From the NCBI RefSeq assembly GCF_019670125.1, contig NZ_AP023033.1, positions 442,501 to 506,500 on the forward strand: a DNA stretch of 64,000 bases, in the 5' to 3' direction. The stretch's first letter is position 1. Each line of letters opens with the position of its first letter. Source of the DNA: Agarivorans aestuarii (GTDB taxonomy: Bacteria; Pseudomonadota; Gammaproteobacteria; Enterobacterales; Celerinatantimonadaceae). The position numbers and the translations under genes are program-made. The notes beneath the pieces were generated by a model that made no database searches, was not told the DNA's origin, and saw nothing but the letters and a program-made list of their open reading frames with translations. This document shows, piece after piece, positions 37,301 to 45,736 of this stretch.

Positions 37301-38233
37301 ATGACGTCGAGTTCTTCAAATAAATCTCCAGAAAATGCCGTAAATTCGGCTTCTGAGTTAACTGCGGGTAAACGATTACGCGCTAGTGATGTCGCACCTT
37401 GGATGTTTTTGGGTCCGGCATTAATCATTTTTTCCATTTATGTGCTTTTTCCAGTGCTGCAAAGTATCTGGCTAAGCTTTTTCGAATGGGATGGTCTAGG
37501 TGAAAAGACGTTTATTGGTTTTGGTAACTATGTTGAATTGTTCGACAGCGATCAGTTTTGGACAGCCTTAACCAACAACATTATGTGGATGGTGTTGTTT
37601 ATGTTGGCGCCGCCCATGGGCTTAGCTATTGCACTATTTCTTAACCAGCAGGTTTATGGAATTCGCCTGGTAAAAGCTTTGTTCTTTTTCCCCTTTGTTA
37701 TTTCGCAAGTTGTTGTAGGTTTGGTGTTCTCTTGGTTCTACGACCCAAGCTTTGGTGTTTTGAATAGTGTGATCACTTTCTTTGGTGGCGATCCAGTTTC
37801 TATTCTAGCCGACGAAGACTTAGTTACTTACGGCATTATCGCCGCCGGGCTTTGGCCGCAAATCGCTTACTGCATGATCTTGTACCTTACAGGCCTCAAT
37901 AACCTCAATCATGAGCAGCTAGAAGCGGCACGTTTAGACAATGCCAAGGGCTGGAAAATGTTGTGGTACATCGTATTACCGCAATTAAGGCCTGCCACCT
38001 TTATTGCCATTGTGGTAACCGTGATTGGCGCACTGCGTTCATTCGACTTAGTGGCCACTATGACCGCGGGTGGTCCGTGGGGCAGCTCAACAGTATTAGC
38101 ATACATGATGTATGAAGAATCAATTTTCAATTATCGCATGGGTTACGGCGCAGCGGTGGCTGTAGTGCTATTTTTAATTATGGATATCTATATCGCTTAC
38201 TTCTTGTGGCGGATGATAAGGAGTGAGAAATAA
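37301..38233 (+). CDS. Carbohydrate ABC transporter permease, MalF/UgpA type
   Basis: The 310-residue inner-membrane protein has six hydrophobic helices and a polar N terminus rich in Ser. The EAA loop EAARLDNAKGWKMLWYIVLPQLRP (about 203-226) contacts the ATPase. LSFFEWDGLGEKTFIGFGNYVELF is typical of MalF-like permeases. It is the first gene of a three-gene unit, ends on ATG of the next gene (1-nt overlap), and is divergent from the ATPase gene. Confidence 0.92.
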   Translation: MTSSSSNKSPENAVNSASELTAGKRLRASDVAPWMFLGPALIIFSIYVLFPVLQSIWLSFFEWDGLGEKTFIGFGNYVELFDSDQFWTALTNNIMWMVLFMLAPPMGLAIALFLNQQVYGIRLVKALFFFPFVISQVVVGLVFSWFYDPSFGVLNSVITFFGGDPVSILADEDLVTYGIIAAGLWPQIAYCMILYLTGLNNLNHEQLEAARLDNAKGWKMLWYIVLPQLRPATFIAIVVTVIGALRSFDLVATMTAGGPWGSSTVLAYMMYEESIFNYRMGYGAAVAVVLFLIMDIYIAYFLWRMIRSEK

Positions 38234-39084
38234 TGTACCCACGTCCTATAGAAAAGGCGTCTGCCTTCACCAACATTAGCTACCGTGTGGCATTGCCCAT
38301 TTCGATTGTATTGTGGCTACTGCCATTGCTAGCTGTAATGGCAACCTCGGTGCGCTCGCTTAACGATATTAACCAAGGTAATTACTGGGGCTGGCCAAGT
38401 GAGTGGATGTTAATTGAAAACTACACTCAGGTATTTACTTCAACGCCGATGTTCCAGTACCTGATGAATAGCTTAATCATTACTCTGCCCGCAGTAGCGG
38501 GTTGTGTAGCCTTGTCTACCATGGCGGGGTTTGCCCTGGCTAAATACAACTTTAAAGCCAACATTTGGATCTTTGCTACCTTTATCGCGGGTAACTTTGT
38601 GCCGTTTCAGATTTTGATGATCCCGGTGCGCGATTTAACCATTCAGTTTGGTTTATACGATACTCACTGGGCGCTTATTTTATTCCATGTGGCCTTTCAA
38701 ACAGGGTTTTGTACCTTGTTCATGCGTAACTTTATTGTTGGCTTACCTACTGAGTTGATTGAGTCTGCGCGGGTAGAAGGCGTAAGTGAATTTAAGATTT
38801 TTTGGCACATTGTATTGCCATTGGTAAAACCGGCTACAGCGGCGTTAGCGGTACTGGTGTTTACCTTTATATGGAACGATTTTTTCTGGGCCTTGGTACT
38901 GGTACAAAGCGATGAAGTGCGACCAGTTACCGCCGGTCTCAGTGCGTTGCAAGGTCAGTGGTTGGCATCATGGCAGTTGATCTCAGCTGGCGCGGTAGTA
39001 GCGGCCTTACCTCCGGTCATACTATTTTTTACCATGCAACGTCATTTTATTGCTGGGTTGACCCTCGGGGCAACTAAAGGCTAA
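38233..39084 (+). CDS. Carbohydrate ABC transporter permease, MalG/UgpE type
   Basis: The 283-residue protein has six hydrophobic helices and the EAA loop ESARVEGVSEFKIFWHIVLPLVKPA (near 176-200). The C-terminal QRHFIAGLTLGATKG is the signature end of MalG-type permeases. Its ATG overlaps the preceding stop, so the pair is translationally coupled. It forms the second half of the transmembrane pore. Confidence 0.92.
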   Translation: MYPRPIEKASAFTNISYRVALPISIVLWLLPLLAVMATSVRSLNDINQGNYWGWPSEWMLIENYTQVFTSTPMFQYLMNSLIITLPAVAGCVALSTMAGFALAKYNFKANIWIFATFIAGNFVPFQILMIPVRDLTIQFGLYDTHWALILFHVAFQTGFCTLFMRNFIVGLPTELIESARVEGVSEFKIFWHIVLPLVKPATAALAVLVFTFIWNDFFWALVLVQSDEVRPVTAGLSALQGQWLASWQLISAGAVVAALPPVILFFTMQRHFIAGLTLGATKG

Positions 39085-39155
39085 ACACACCCTCAAGCAA
39101 TAATGAGGGAAGTAAACAAATCCTGCTCAAGGACAACAAAACTAAAGGAATGTAA

Positions 39156-40385
39156 ATGATGAGTAAACTAAAACAATGTGGTCAAGCCTTAGCGCTAGCT
39201 ACTTTAATTGGTGGCTATGCTAACGCTGGCGAACTGATTATTAACTCTGACGCTTCTGACCCTGCACCTAAAGCCGCATTTGCAGAAATCATTGCTGAAT
39301 TTGAAAAAGAGTACCCAGACATTAAAGTGAAGTACAACTTGTACGATCACGAAGCCTACAAAACTACCATTCGTAACTGGCTAGTAACCTCGCCGCCAGA
39401 TGTTGTGCACTGGTATGCAGGTAACCGTATGAAAGCCTTTGTTGATAAGGGCTTGTTTGAAGATGTGAGTGACCTTTGGCAACAAAACGATATGGCTGCA
39501 GACTTTGCAACGGCAGCGCCAGCAATGACCATTGACGGTAAGCAATGGGGTGTTCCTTACACCTATTACCAGTGGGGCATTTACTACCGCAAAGACATTT
39601 TCGAAAAATATGACATCGAAGAACCCTACTTATGGGAAGAGTTAGTTGAGGCGTCTAAAATTCTTAAAGAGAATGGCGTAGCGCCTATCGCTATTGGTAC
39701 TAAGTACCTATGGACAGCCGCTGGTTGGTTCGACTACATGAACTTGCGTGTGAATGGTTTAGACTTCCACATGGAGTTAATGGACGGCAAGGTGCCTTAC
39801 ACCGATCCACGTGTTGTCAAAACCATGGAAAAATGGAAAGAGATGATTGAACCTGGTTACTTCCTAGAGAACCACGCATCATACTCTTGGCAAGAAGCAC
39901 AACCATTCTTGTACAACGGCGACGCAGCCATGTACTTAATTGGTAACTTCATTACTCCTAACTTCCCAGATGAAATTAAAGATAAAATGGGCTTCTTCCA
40001 GTTCCCAATTATCGACCCAACCGTGGGTGTGGCAGAAGATGCGCCAATGGATACCTTACATATTCCAGCTAAAGCCAAAAACAAAGAAGATGCTCGTAAA
40101 TACCTAGCGTTTATGGCTCGTCCTGAGAATCAAACTAAGATCAACAAAGCCTTGTTACAAATTCCACCTAACAAGAAAGCAAAAGCAGAAGACAATGAGT
40201 TCTTAAATAAAGGTGTGGCAATGTTAGGTTCGGCATCCGGTACTGCGCAGTTTTATGATCGCGATACTGATCCAGCAATGGCTAAAGCAGGTATGAAGGG
40301 CTTCCAAGAATTTATGGTACACCCTGATCGCCTAGACAAGATTTTGAAAGGTCTTGAAAAAACGCGTCAGCGTACTTTTAAATAA
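39156..40385 (+). CDS. Periplasmic carbohydrate-binding protein of the ABC importer (family 1)
   Basis: The 409-residue protein has a signal peptide ending near YANAG (about 24). The mature part fits extracellular solute-binding family 1: FEKEYPDIKVKYNLYDHEAYKTTI, PPDVVHWYAGNRM and GVPYTYYQWGIYYRKDIFEKY. Many aromatic residues suggest a sugar ligand, but the ligand cannot be named. ATG 39156 and 39159 are both possible starts. It follows the permeases by 71 nt and ends at a strong terminator. Confidence 0.9.
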   Translation: MMSKLKQCGQALALATLIGGYANAGELIINSDASDPAPKAAFAEIIAEFEKEYPDIKVKYNLYDHEAYKTTIRNWLVTSPPDVVHWYAGNRMKAFVDKGLFEDVSDLWQQNDMAADFATAAPAMTIDGKQWGVPYTYYQWGIYYRKDIFEKYDIEEPYLWEELVEASKILKENGVAPIAIGTKYLWTAAGWFDYMNLRVNGLDFHMELMDGKVPYTDPRVVKTMEKWKEMIEPGYFLENHASYSWQEAQPFLYNGDAAMYLIGNFITPNFPDEIKDKMGFFQFPIIDPTVGVAEDAPMDTLHIPAKAKNKEDARKYLAFMARPENQTKINKALLQIPPNKKAKAEDNEFLNKGVAMLGSASGTAQFYDRDTDPAMAKAGMKGFQEFMVHPDRLDKILKGLEKTRQRTFK

Positions 40386-40420
40386 GATTGCTAGTACTTT
40401 CCTTAACTACATATCCCTAA

Positions 40421-40450
40421 TAAAAAGCCCTGCTTAGCAGGGCTTTTCTT
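40421..40450 (+). terminator. Terminator after the ABC importer operon
   Basis: AAAAGCCCTGC and GCAGGGCTTTT form an 11-bp stem with a TTA loop and T-rich tail. It can also serve the converging yfaZ gene. Confidence 0.9.
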
Positions 40451-40451
40451 T

Positions 40452-40991
40452 TTAGAAGTTAAAGGCGGCACCAATATAAAGGCCTTTAGTAAAATCTAAA
40501 TCGGGTTCGTTAGTGTAACGGAACTGAATCGCGCGGTAGCCTAGGTAAACATCTGCTTGAGGCATGATCGAGTAGGCAATTTTTGCGTCTAAATCGTAGT
40601 AACGATTTAGCTCACTGCTGGTTAATACCGACGGCGCATAATAAGCACTGCCAGATACTTTTAGGTTTTGAGCGATAGCAATGCTGTAGTCGCCACCAAT
40701 CGCGAAGGCATGAGGGTTTGCGCGGTGGTTTGCCCAAAGCTTGGTAAATTTAGCGCCAATGGCAAATTTATGAATGTCTTGCTGGTGGGTCGCTTTAATG
40801 CCGAAGTCTGCTAAATCACCCTCTGGACGAGAGTACATATAGTTGGCTGACATCTCTGCGCCAGGTGCTATTTCTGTTGCAAAGCCAGTTTCAAAAACGT
40901 CGTTATTAAGGTCAAACTTAATTGAACTCGCTAAGGCTGCGGTACTACTTACAGCGAATAGACTCGCCACTAACAAAGAACGCTTAAACAT
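40452..40991 (-). CDS. YfaZ family outer membrane protein
   Basis: The 179-residue protein has a signal peptide (LLVASLFAVSSTAALA) and alternating polar/aromatic strands ending in GLYIGAAFNF, a terminal Phe typical of beta-barrels. DLDAKIAYSIMPQADVYLGYRAIQF fits YfaZ, whose E. coli member is 180 residues. It is probably an eight-stranded barrel. Role unknown. It lies divergent from aqpZ with a 279-nt intergenic region. Confidence 0.8.
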   Translation of the reverse strand: MFKRSLLVASLFAVSSTAALASSIKFDLNNDVFETGFATEIAPGAEMSANYMYSRPEGDLADFGIKATHQQDIHKFAIGAKFTKLWANHRANPHAFAIGGDYSIAIAQNLKVSGSAYYAPSVLTSSELNRYYDLDAKIAYSIMPQADVYLGYRAIQFRYTNEPDLDFTKGLYIGAAFNF

Positions 40992-41270
40992 AATTCTCCT
41001 ACAATAAGCTCTAATCAGACTAAAACGCGGCGATCATACCATTTATCTAAGTTATTATCTGATTACATTGTATTTATTGAATGTAAAAACTGATTTATAC
41101 GATATTTTAGGTGAATTGATTAAACCGCTCTCCTCAACTGTAAAGCTTGTACAGCAGGCTAAATCACCTATCTGAAGTAAAAATCAGTGATGATGTAATT
41201 TGTGACCTATAGTTAGGCTGCTGTAAGACAATTTGTATTGTTAACTAAATGTTTGAAAAGGAGAGCAAAC

Positions 41271-41969
41271 ATGCCGTTGTTTAATCGTTTAATTGCCGAA
41301 GGGATCGGCACATTTTGGTTGGTATTAGGTGGATGTGGCAGTGCGGTTTTAGCTGCTGCTTTTCCCGAAGTGGGGATTGGCTTAGTCGGCGTGTCTATCG
41401 CCTTTGGCTTAACGGTGCTTACCATGGCTTATTCCATTGGCCATATTTCTGGTTGCCATTTAAACCCAGCGGTTACTATTGGTTTAACCGTTGCCGGGCG
41501 TTTTTCTAAAGTAGATGTGTTTCCTTATATTTGTGCCCAATTGCTTGGCGGTTTTGTAGGTGCAATTATTCTGTATTTAATTGCCAGCGGCAGTGGTGAT
41601 TATGATTTAGCCAGTCACGGTTTAGCCAGTAATGGCTATGACATGCATTCACCGGGTGGCTATACACTAATCGCAGCTTTGGTCTGTGAAATTGTGATGA
41701 CTTTTATGTTCATTTTCATAATTTTGGGAGCAACCGATGAGCGTGCGCCAGCTGGATTCGCCCCCATTGCTATTGGCCTGGGTTTAACCCTTATTCACCT
41801 CATCTCTATTCCGGTGACGAATACATCGGTTAACCCGGCACGAAGCACCGCACCAGCGCTTATTGAGGGCGGCATTGCCTTAGGCCAGCTTTGGCTATTT
41901 TGGGTAGCACCGCTAATTGGCGCGGTATGTGCTGCCCTTATGTATAAGCAGGTATCGGCTAAAAACTAA
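41271..41969 (+). CDS. aqpZ: Aquaporin Z
   Basis: ATG 41271 with AAGGAGAG upstream gives 232 residues, [21 protein letters not shown]. The two NPA boxes are intact, [10 protein letters not shown] (about 63) and [13 protein letters not shown] (about 186), and the selectivity filter has Arg after the second NPA. The six-helix water channel of the inner membrane is the likely role. An upstream in-frame extension of 11 codons is discounted. A terminator follows. Confidence 0.93.
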   Translation: MPLFNRLIAEGIGTFWLVLGGCGSAVLAAAFPEVGIGLVGVSIAFGLTVLTMAYSIGHISGCHLNPAVTIGLTVAGRFSKVDVFPYICAQLLGGFVGAIILYLIASGSGDYDLASHGLASNGYDMHSPGGYTLIAALVCEIVMTFMFIFIILGATDERAPAGFAPIAIGLGLTLIHLISIPVTNTSVNPARSTAPALIEGGIALGQLWLFWVAPLIGAVCAALMYKQVSAKN

Positions 41970-41997
41970 CTTTTCAGCTTCAATCAAACCCCGCTTA

Positions 41998-42024
41998 AAG
42001 CCTTTCTTTTTAGAAAGGCTTTTT
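41998..42024 (+). terminator. Terminator after aqpZ
   Basis: AAAGCCTTTCT and AGAAAGGCTTT form an 11-bp stem around TTTT, followed by T-rich sequence. Confidence 0.85.
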
Positions 42025-42170
42025 AGTCTCTGTTTACTCACTAAATGCTGTTATGAGTCGGGCTAAGGCTCTGTTATTATTCTGTTAATGAAACCCACAA
42101 ATCGAATTAGGTTTCAGCAACACAACATAATAATAATCAATGAACAACTACCTACACATAAGGACCTATC

Positions 42171-43238
42171 ATGAGAAAAGGATTGCTCTGTTTCGCTGCG
42201 TTGTTGGCGAGCTGCTTTTCAATTAATGCCATTGCTGAAGGCAAGGTTTACAAGCTTAAATTGGCAGAGTCTTGGCCAACCAAATTCCCATTGCTGGATA
42301 CCGGAGTACAGCGTTTTGCCAAAATGGCTGAACAGATGTCAGATGGCCGATTACAAATTCGGGTAGATTCTGCTAACAAACATAAAGCCCCTTTGGGCAT
42401 ATTTGATCTGGTAAAAAGCGGCCAATATGACATGGGCCACTCTGCTTCTTACTACTATAAAGGCAAGGTGCCCAACACCATGTTCTTCACCACCATGCCT
42501 TTTGGCATGACAGCAATGGAGCAACACGCTTGGTATAGCTATGGTGGTGGCAAAGAACTTATGGCGAAGGTGTATGAGCCGCATAACTTGCTAACCTTCC
42601 CAGGTGGCAATACTGGTGTACAAATGGGTGGCTGGTTTCGTAACGAAATAAACAGCGTTGATGACCTACAAAATCTAAAAATGCGTATTCCTGGTTTTGC
42701 CGGAGAAGTATTAGCCAAGCTGGGTGCTACGCCGGTAAACATTCCACCGGCTGAGTTATATACCGCACTTGAGCGCAATACCATTGATGCCTTGGAGTGG
42801 GTTGGGCCATCGCTTGATTTACGTATGGGCTTTCACAAAATAGCGCCTTACTACTACACCGGTTGGCATGAGCCAGGTTCAGAGAACATGTTTCTTCTGA
42901 ACAAAAAGAAGTTTGAGTCTTTACCAGCCGATTTACAGGCGATACTCGAAACCGCAATGCGCGCATCTGCCTTTGATATTTACGTAGAAGCCACTGCAAT
43001 GAGCACTAATAACTGGGCAACTATGCTGCAAGAGTATCCAGACATTAAAGTACGTACTTTTCCTAAAGAAGTATTAGTGGCATTGAAAAAAGCCAATGAT
43101 GAGCTGTTAGCGGAACATGCTGCTCGTGATCCATTAGCTAAAGAGATTATCGAGTCGCAGCAAAGCTTCACAGAAAAAGCGCGCGCCTATACGCTGATTT
43201 CTGATTTAGGTTACCTAGAGAGCACCAAAGATTTGTAA
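42171..43238 (+). CDS. TRAP-type substrate-binding protein (DctP family), orphan
   Basis: The 355-residue protein has a signal peptide ending INAIAEG (about 23). LKLAESWPTKFPLLDTGVQRFAKM, the conserved Arg in MRIPGF, and GATPVNIPPAELYTALERNTIDALEWVGP (split over residues 184-212) fit the DctP fold. Binding is probably of an organic acid or related small anion. No DctQ or DctM membrane gene is in the window, so either partners are elsewhere or it acts as an orphan. A terminator follows. Confidence 0.9.
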   Translation: MRKGLLCFAALLASCFSINAIAEGKVYKLKLAESWPTKFPLLDTGVQRFAKMAEQMSDGRLQIRVDSANKHKAPLGIFDLVKSGQYDMGHSASYYYKGKVPNTMFFTTMPFGMTAMEQHAWYSYGGGKELMAKVYEPHNLLTFPGGNTGVQMGGWFRNEINSVDDLQNLKMRIPGFAGEVLAKLGATPVNIPPAELYTALERNTIDALEWVGPSLDLRMGFHKIAPYYYTGWHEPGSENMFLLNKKKFESLPADLQAILETAMRASAFDIYVEATAMSTNNWATMLQEYPDIKVRTFPKEVLVALKKANDELLAEHAARDPLAKEIIESQQSFTEKARAYTLISDLGYLESTKDL

Positions 43239-43249
43239 ATCACGAGTAA

Positions 43250-43278
43250 TAAAAAAGCGGCTTAGGCCGCTTTTTTTT
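43250..43278 (+). terminator. Terminator after the DctP-like gene
   Basis: AAAAAAGCGGCC-type stem: AAAGCGGC and GCCGCTTT around TTAG, then a long T-run. Confidence 0.88.
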
Positions 43279-43304
43279 ATCTTGGTTATGCGCCTCTGCG
43301 TTAC

Positions 43305-44258
43305 TTAGTTAGCAACCTTGACCACTATATTGCCAGTGGCACCTGCTTGCATAACTGCTTCATGGGCTAAAGTGGTGTCAGCTAAGTTAAAGCTCTGGCT
43401 GATGACTGGGCGAATAAAGCCAGCGGTAGCGCCAGCATAAATGGCAGCGTGAATTTGAGTAAGTTGTTGGCTGTCAGCATTAGCTAGGGCCATGCCCATA
43501 ACGCAGGCATCTCGAGCCATTAAGTCGCGAGGGTTAATTTCAACGCTACCACGGCTGCCTATTACCACTACTCGTCCGCCTTTATTTAGTAAGGGCAAAT
43601 CATCTCCCAAGTTCTGATTAGCCAGCATTTCAAGAATTACATCCACCTTGCCTGCCTGTTGCAGCGTTTGGTAATGCTCCGCTTGGTGGTGATTGGCAAC
43701 CACATCGGCCCCTTGTTGCTTTAATAAGGCCAAGCCAGCTTCGCTGCCTGCGGTGGCGAAAACTCTGCAGCCCGCAGCTTTCGCTAATTGAATTGCCGCT
43801 AAACCTACGCCGCCGCTCGCGCCATGTATTAATACCGTTTCTGCCGATTGGCTATGGGCACGAATAAACAATGCCCGCCAAGCAGTGGCATAGGGTGTTC
43901 CTAAGCAAGCGCCTTGTTCATAGCTTAAACAGTCGGGAAGCGGATGAACTTGCTGTGGGCTGGCTAAACATAATTCAGCGCTGGCGCCACTTAAGGTGCC
44001 TGCACAATAGACTCGCTGGCCTATTTTGAAGCCGCTTACCTTTGCTCCCAATTGCACAATAGTGCCGGCAGCATCTTTTCCTGGAGTATGAGGAAAGGTG
44101 GCCGTGTAGTTGTTGGTTCCCGCAACAATATAAGTATCAACCGGATTTACACCTGCTGCCTCAACCTTTATTAGGATCTGCTCTTCGTTAGCTTGTAAAT
44201 CGGTAATCTGCTTAAGCCTAAGTTGGTCGCCATGATGTTGGGCTTGGATAGCTTGCAT
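43305..44258 (-). CDS. NADPH:quinone oxidoreductase, zeta-crystallin type
   Basis: The 317-residue protein is a zinc-free medium-chain reductase. Blocks are VEAAGVNPVDTYIVAGTNNY, TPGKDAAGTIVQLGAKV, and the NADPH-binding ETVLIHGASGGVGLAAIQLAK (split near 141-161). It likely reduces quinones or enals with NADPH. The substrate is unspecific in the family. TAAGGAGC precedes the ATG. It converges with the DctP-like gene. Confidence 0.87.
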   Translation of the reverse strand: MQAIQAQHHGDQLRLKQITDLQANEEQILIKVEAAGVNPVDTYIVAGTNNYTATFPHTPGKDAAGTIVQLGAKVSGFKIGQRVYCAGTLSGASAELCLASPQQVHPLPDCLSYEQGACLGTPYATAWRALFIRAHSQSAETVLIHGASGGVGLAAIQLAKAAGCRVFATAGSEAGLALLKQQGADVVANHHQAEHYQTLQQAGKVDVILEMLANQNLGDDLPLLNKGGRVVVIGSRGSVEINPRDLMARDACVMGMALANADSQQLTQIHAAIYAGATAGFIRPVISQSFNLADTTLAHEAVMQAGATGNIVVKVAN

Positions 44259-44654
44259 TGTTGCTCCTTATTTATAGAGAGACGATCTTTTTCCAAGGGT
44301 CTGTTGACCTATCGCGGTTAAATTTCGTTCGAAAGTTTAACAAACCCTAGCATAGTGCAAATAAGTGCAGGAAAAAGAGTACCAAGTAAGGCCTTTAGGA
44401 TCTTTTTGCTGCTTATAAGTGAAAAATTCTTCGCTCAAGCTGAAAGAAAACTGTAATGAAAGTGTTTTCAAAGAAGTTGTTTGGTAATTAAATTACCAAA
44501 AAATAAATTTAGCAATATAAAAAGTAAATTTAATAATACTAAATGTGCGCCGTGTCGCATAATATTGAAGCCGTAAGAGAAAGTTAGTAACAAAAAGCCT
44601 TTGGCAGCGGTTATTTTCTTTCAAGATTAAGTTAAATAAATAGGTGGAAACATT
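44259..44654. other. 396-nt AT-rich region upstream of the microprotein array
   Basis: No gene is seen. It contains a bulged stem-loop near 44317-44341 (GTTAAA-TTTCG pairing with CGAAA-G-TTTAAC), a perfect 21-bp palindrome at 44480-44500, a possible -10 TATAAA at 44515-44520, and CATAAT at 44558-44563. It must hold promoters for qor-like gene and the array. Confidence 0.6.
44480..44500. promoter_or_regulatory. Perfect 21-bp palindrome, putative operator of the microprotein array
   Basis: TTTGGTAATT (44480-44489) and AATTACCAAA (44491-44500) are exact complements around a single A. The site lies 15 nt before a TATAAA box and about 155 nt before the first microprotein. The regulator is not known. 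Confidence 0.5.
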
Positions 44655-44735
44655 ATGGAATTATTCGGTTTATATTACGCTCTTCGCGCTAAAAACGTTA
44701 ACAACGAACAAACTGTAGCTGAACGTAGCCGCTAG
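44655..44735 (+). CDS. Microprotein A of tandem paralogous array (26 aa)
   Basis: ATG 44655 with AGGTGG upstream opens a 26-codon ORF, starting MELFGLYYALRAKNV and ending EQTVAERSR. The ELFGL start, the following aromatic/Leu helix and the N-x-x-N-x-EQ...AE-x-R end align with the two downstream ORFs, so this is the most diverged paralogue. It is predicted to be one amphipathic helix with a charged C-terminal half. Function unknown. Spacing to B is 28 nt. Confidence 0.65.
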   Translation: MELFGLYYALRAKNVNNEQTVAERSR

Positions 44736-44763
44736 TTAATCAACTAACAATAGGAAACAAATT

Positions 44764-44850
44764 ATGTACGAATTATTTGGATTAGTAGCCCTTAACTACT
44801 TAAACAACAAAAAAACTGAAGAACAACGCTTAGCTGAACTAAGACGCTAA
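44764..44850 (+). CDS. Microprotein B of tandem paralogous array (28 aa)
   Basis: ATG 44764 with AGGAAA upstream opens a 28-codon ORF beginning MYELFGLVALNYLNNKKTEE and ending AELRR. It shares NNKKTEEQR-x-AEL-x-R with ORF C and ELFGL with ORF A. Nucleotide identity with C over the NKKTEEQR codons is complete for about 26 bp, indicating recent duplication. A hydrophobic, aromatic N half and strongly charged C half suggest membrane-surface binding. Function unknown. Confidence 0.7.
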   Translation: MYELFGLVALNYLNNKKTEEQRLAELRR

Positions 44851-44878
44851 ACTAAACACTAATAGAGAGAGAATTATT

Positions 44879-44965
44879 ATGATGGATTTAATGGGTTGGG
44901 TTGCACTAAGCTACCTACACAACAAAAAAACTGAAGAACAACGCATTGCTGAATTAAGCCGTTAA
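44879..44965 (+). CDS. Microprotein C of tandem paralogous array (28 aa)
   Basis: ATG 44879 (a second ATG follows at 44882) with AGAGAGAG upstream opens a 28-codon ORF beginning MMDLMGWVALSYLHNKKTEE and ending AELSR. It aligns without gaps to ORF B. Substitutions between B and C keep the residue class (I/L, S/R, N/H). Three ORFs in the same strand, each with its own ribosome site and similar spacing, argue for a real translated operon. No known family was recognised. Confidence 0.7.
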   Translation: MMDLMGWVALSYLHNKKTEEQRIAELSR

Positions 44966-45151
44966 TCTCAGAAAACAGTTAGATAAGTAAAGATTCACAG
45001 TAACAATGATGTAATCGCCGATCAGGCGAACCGGCTCTCCTCAATATCACCGAGGAAGCAAATACCTTAAGTACTCACTCCAACTTCACTACACAGATAA
45101 TCGCAACTCAGTTAAGAGTTACGCGTTTAGCTATGCTTGCTATTCTAGTCC

Positions 45152-45736
45152 TTACACTTTTGCCTGCGCTACCGTTTCTTGATACACATGACAGCCAGTG
45201 ATGTGATCGTTCACCATGCCTACAGCTTGCATAAATGCATAACAAATAGTGGGGCCAACAAAACTAAAACCAGCTTTCTTTAAGGCTTTTGACATGGTTT
45301 GTGACTCTGGGCTTTCCGTTGGGATCTCTTGCAAATTCGCGTAGCTGTTTACAATGGTTTTACCACCGACAAACTGCCAGATGTATTGATTAAAAGCTTG
45401 GCCGCTAGCCTCGATAGCTAAATAGGCTTTGGCATTTTTCACGATGGAATTGATCTTAAGTTTATTGCGAACGATCCCTTTATTTTCCATCAAGCGCTGA
45501 CAATCTTGCTCTGTAAACAAAGCAATTTTTTCTGCTTGGAACTGAGCATAGGCTTGATAGTAGCTTTGCTGCTTCCGCAATATAGTTATCCACGATAAAC
45601 CCGCTTGTTGCCCGTCTAAGCAGAGTTTGGCAAATAACTCGACGGAGTCATAAACAGGGCGGCCCCACACTTTGTCATGATATTGTTGATACAGCTGATC
45701 GCTTCCGCACCAAGGGCAACGTTGCAGAGTGGGCAT
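45152..45736 (-). CDS. tag: DNA-3-methyladenine glycosylase I
   Basis: The 194-residue protein starts MPTLQRCPWCGSDQLYQQYHD and has WGRPVYDSVELFAKLCLDGQQAGLSW, GIVRNKLKINSIVKNAKA and the C-terminal VGMVNDHITGCHVY. N-terminal Cys/His and C-terminal His/Cys bind zinc in the Tag family. It removes 3-methyladenine from alkylated DNA. Its ATG overlaps the stop of the AstE-like gene by 1 nt (TAATG), so the two are cotranscribed. Confidence 0.94.
   Translation of the reverse strand: MPTLQRCPWCGSDQLYQQYHDKVWGRPVYDSVELFAKLCLDGQQAGLSWITILRKQQSYYQAYAQFQAEKIALFTEQDCQRLMENKGIVRNKLKINSIVKNAKAYLAIEASGQAFNQYIWQFVGGKTIVNSYANLQEIPTESPESQTMSKALKKAGFSFVGPTICYAFMQAVGMVNDHITGCHVYQETVAQAKV

Noticed and set aside
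41138-41154. LexA-box-like CTGT...ACAG near aqpZ
   Set aside because: The spacer is 9 nt instead of the required 8, and neither neighbour is an SOS gene.
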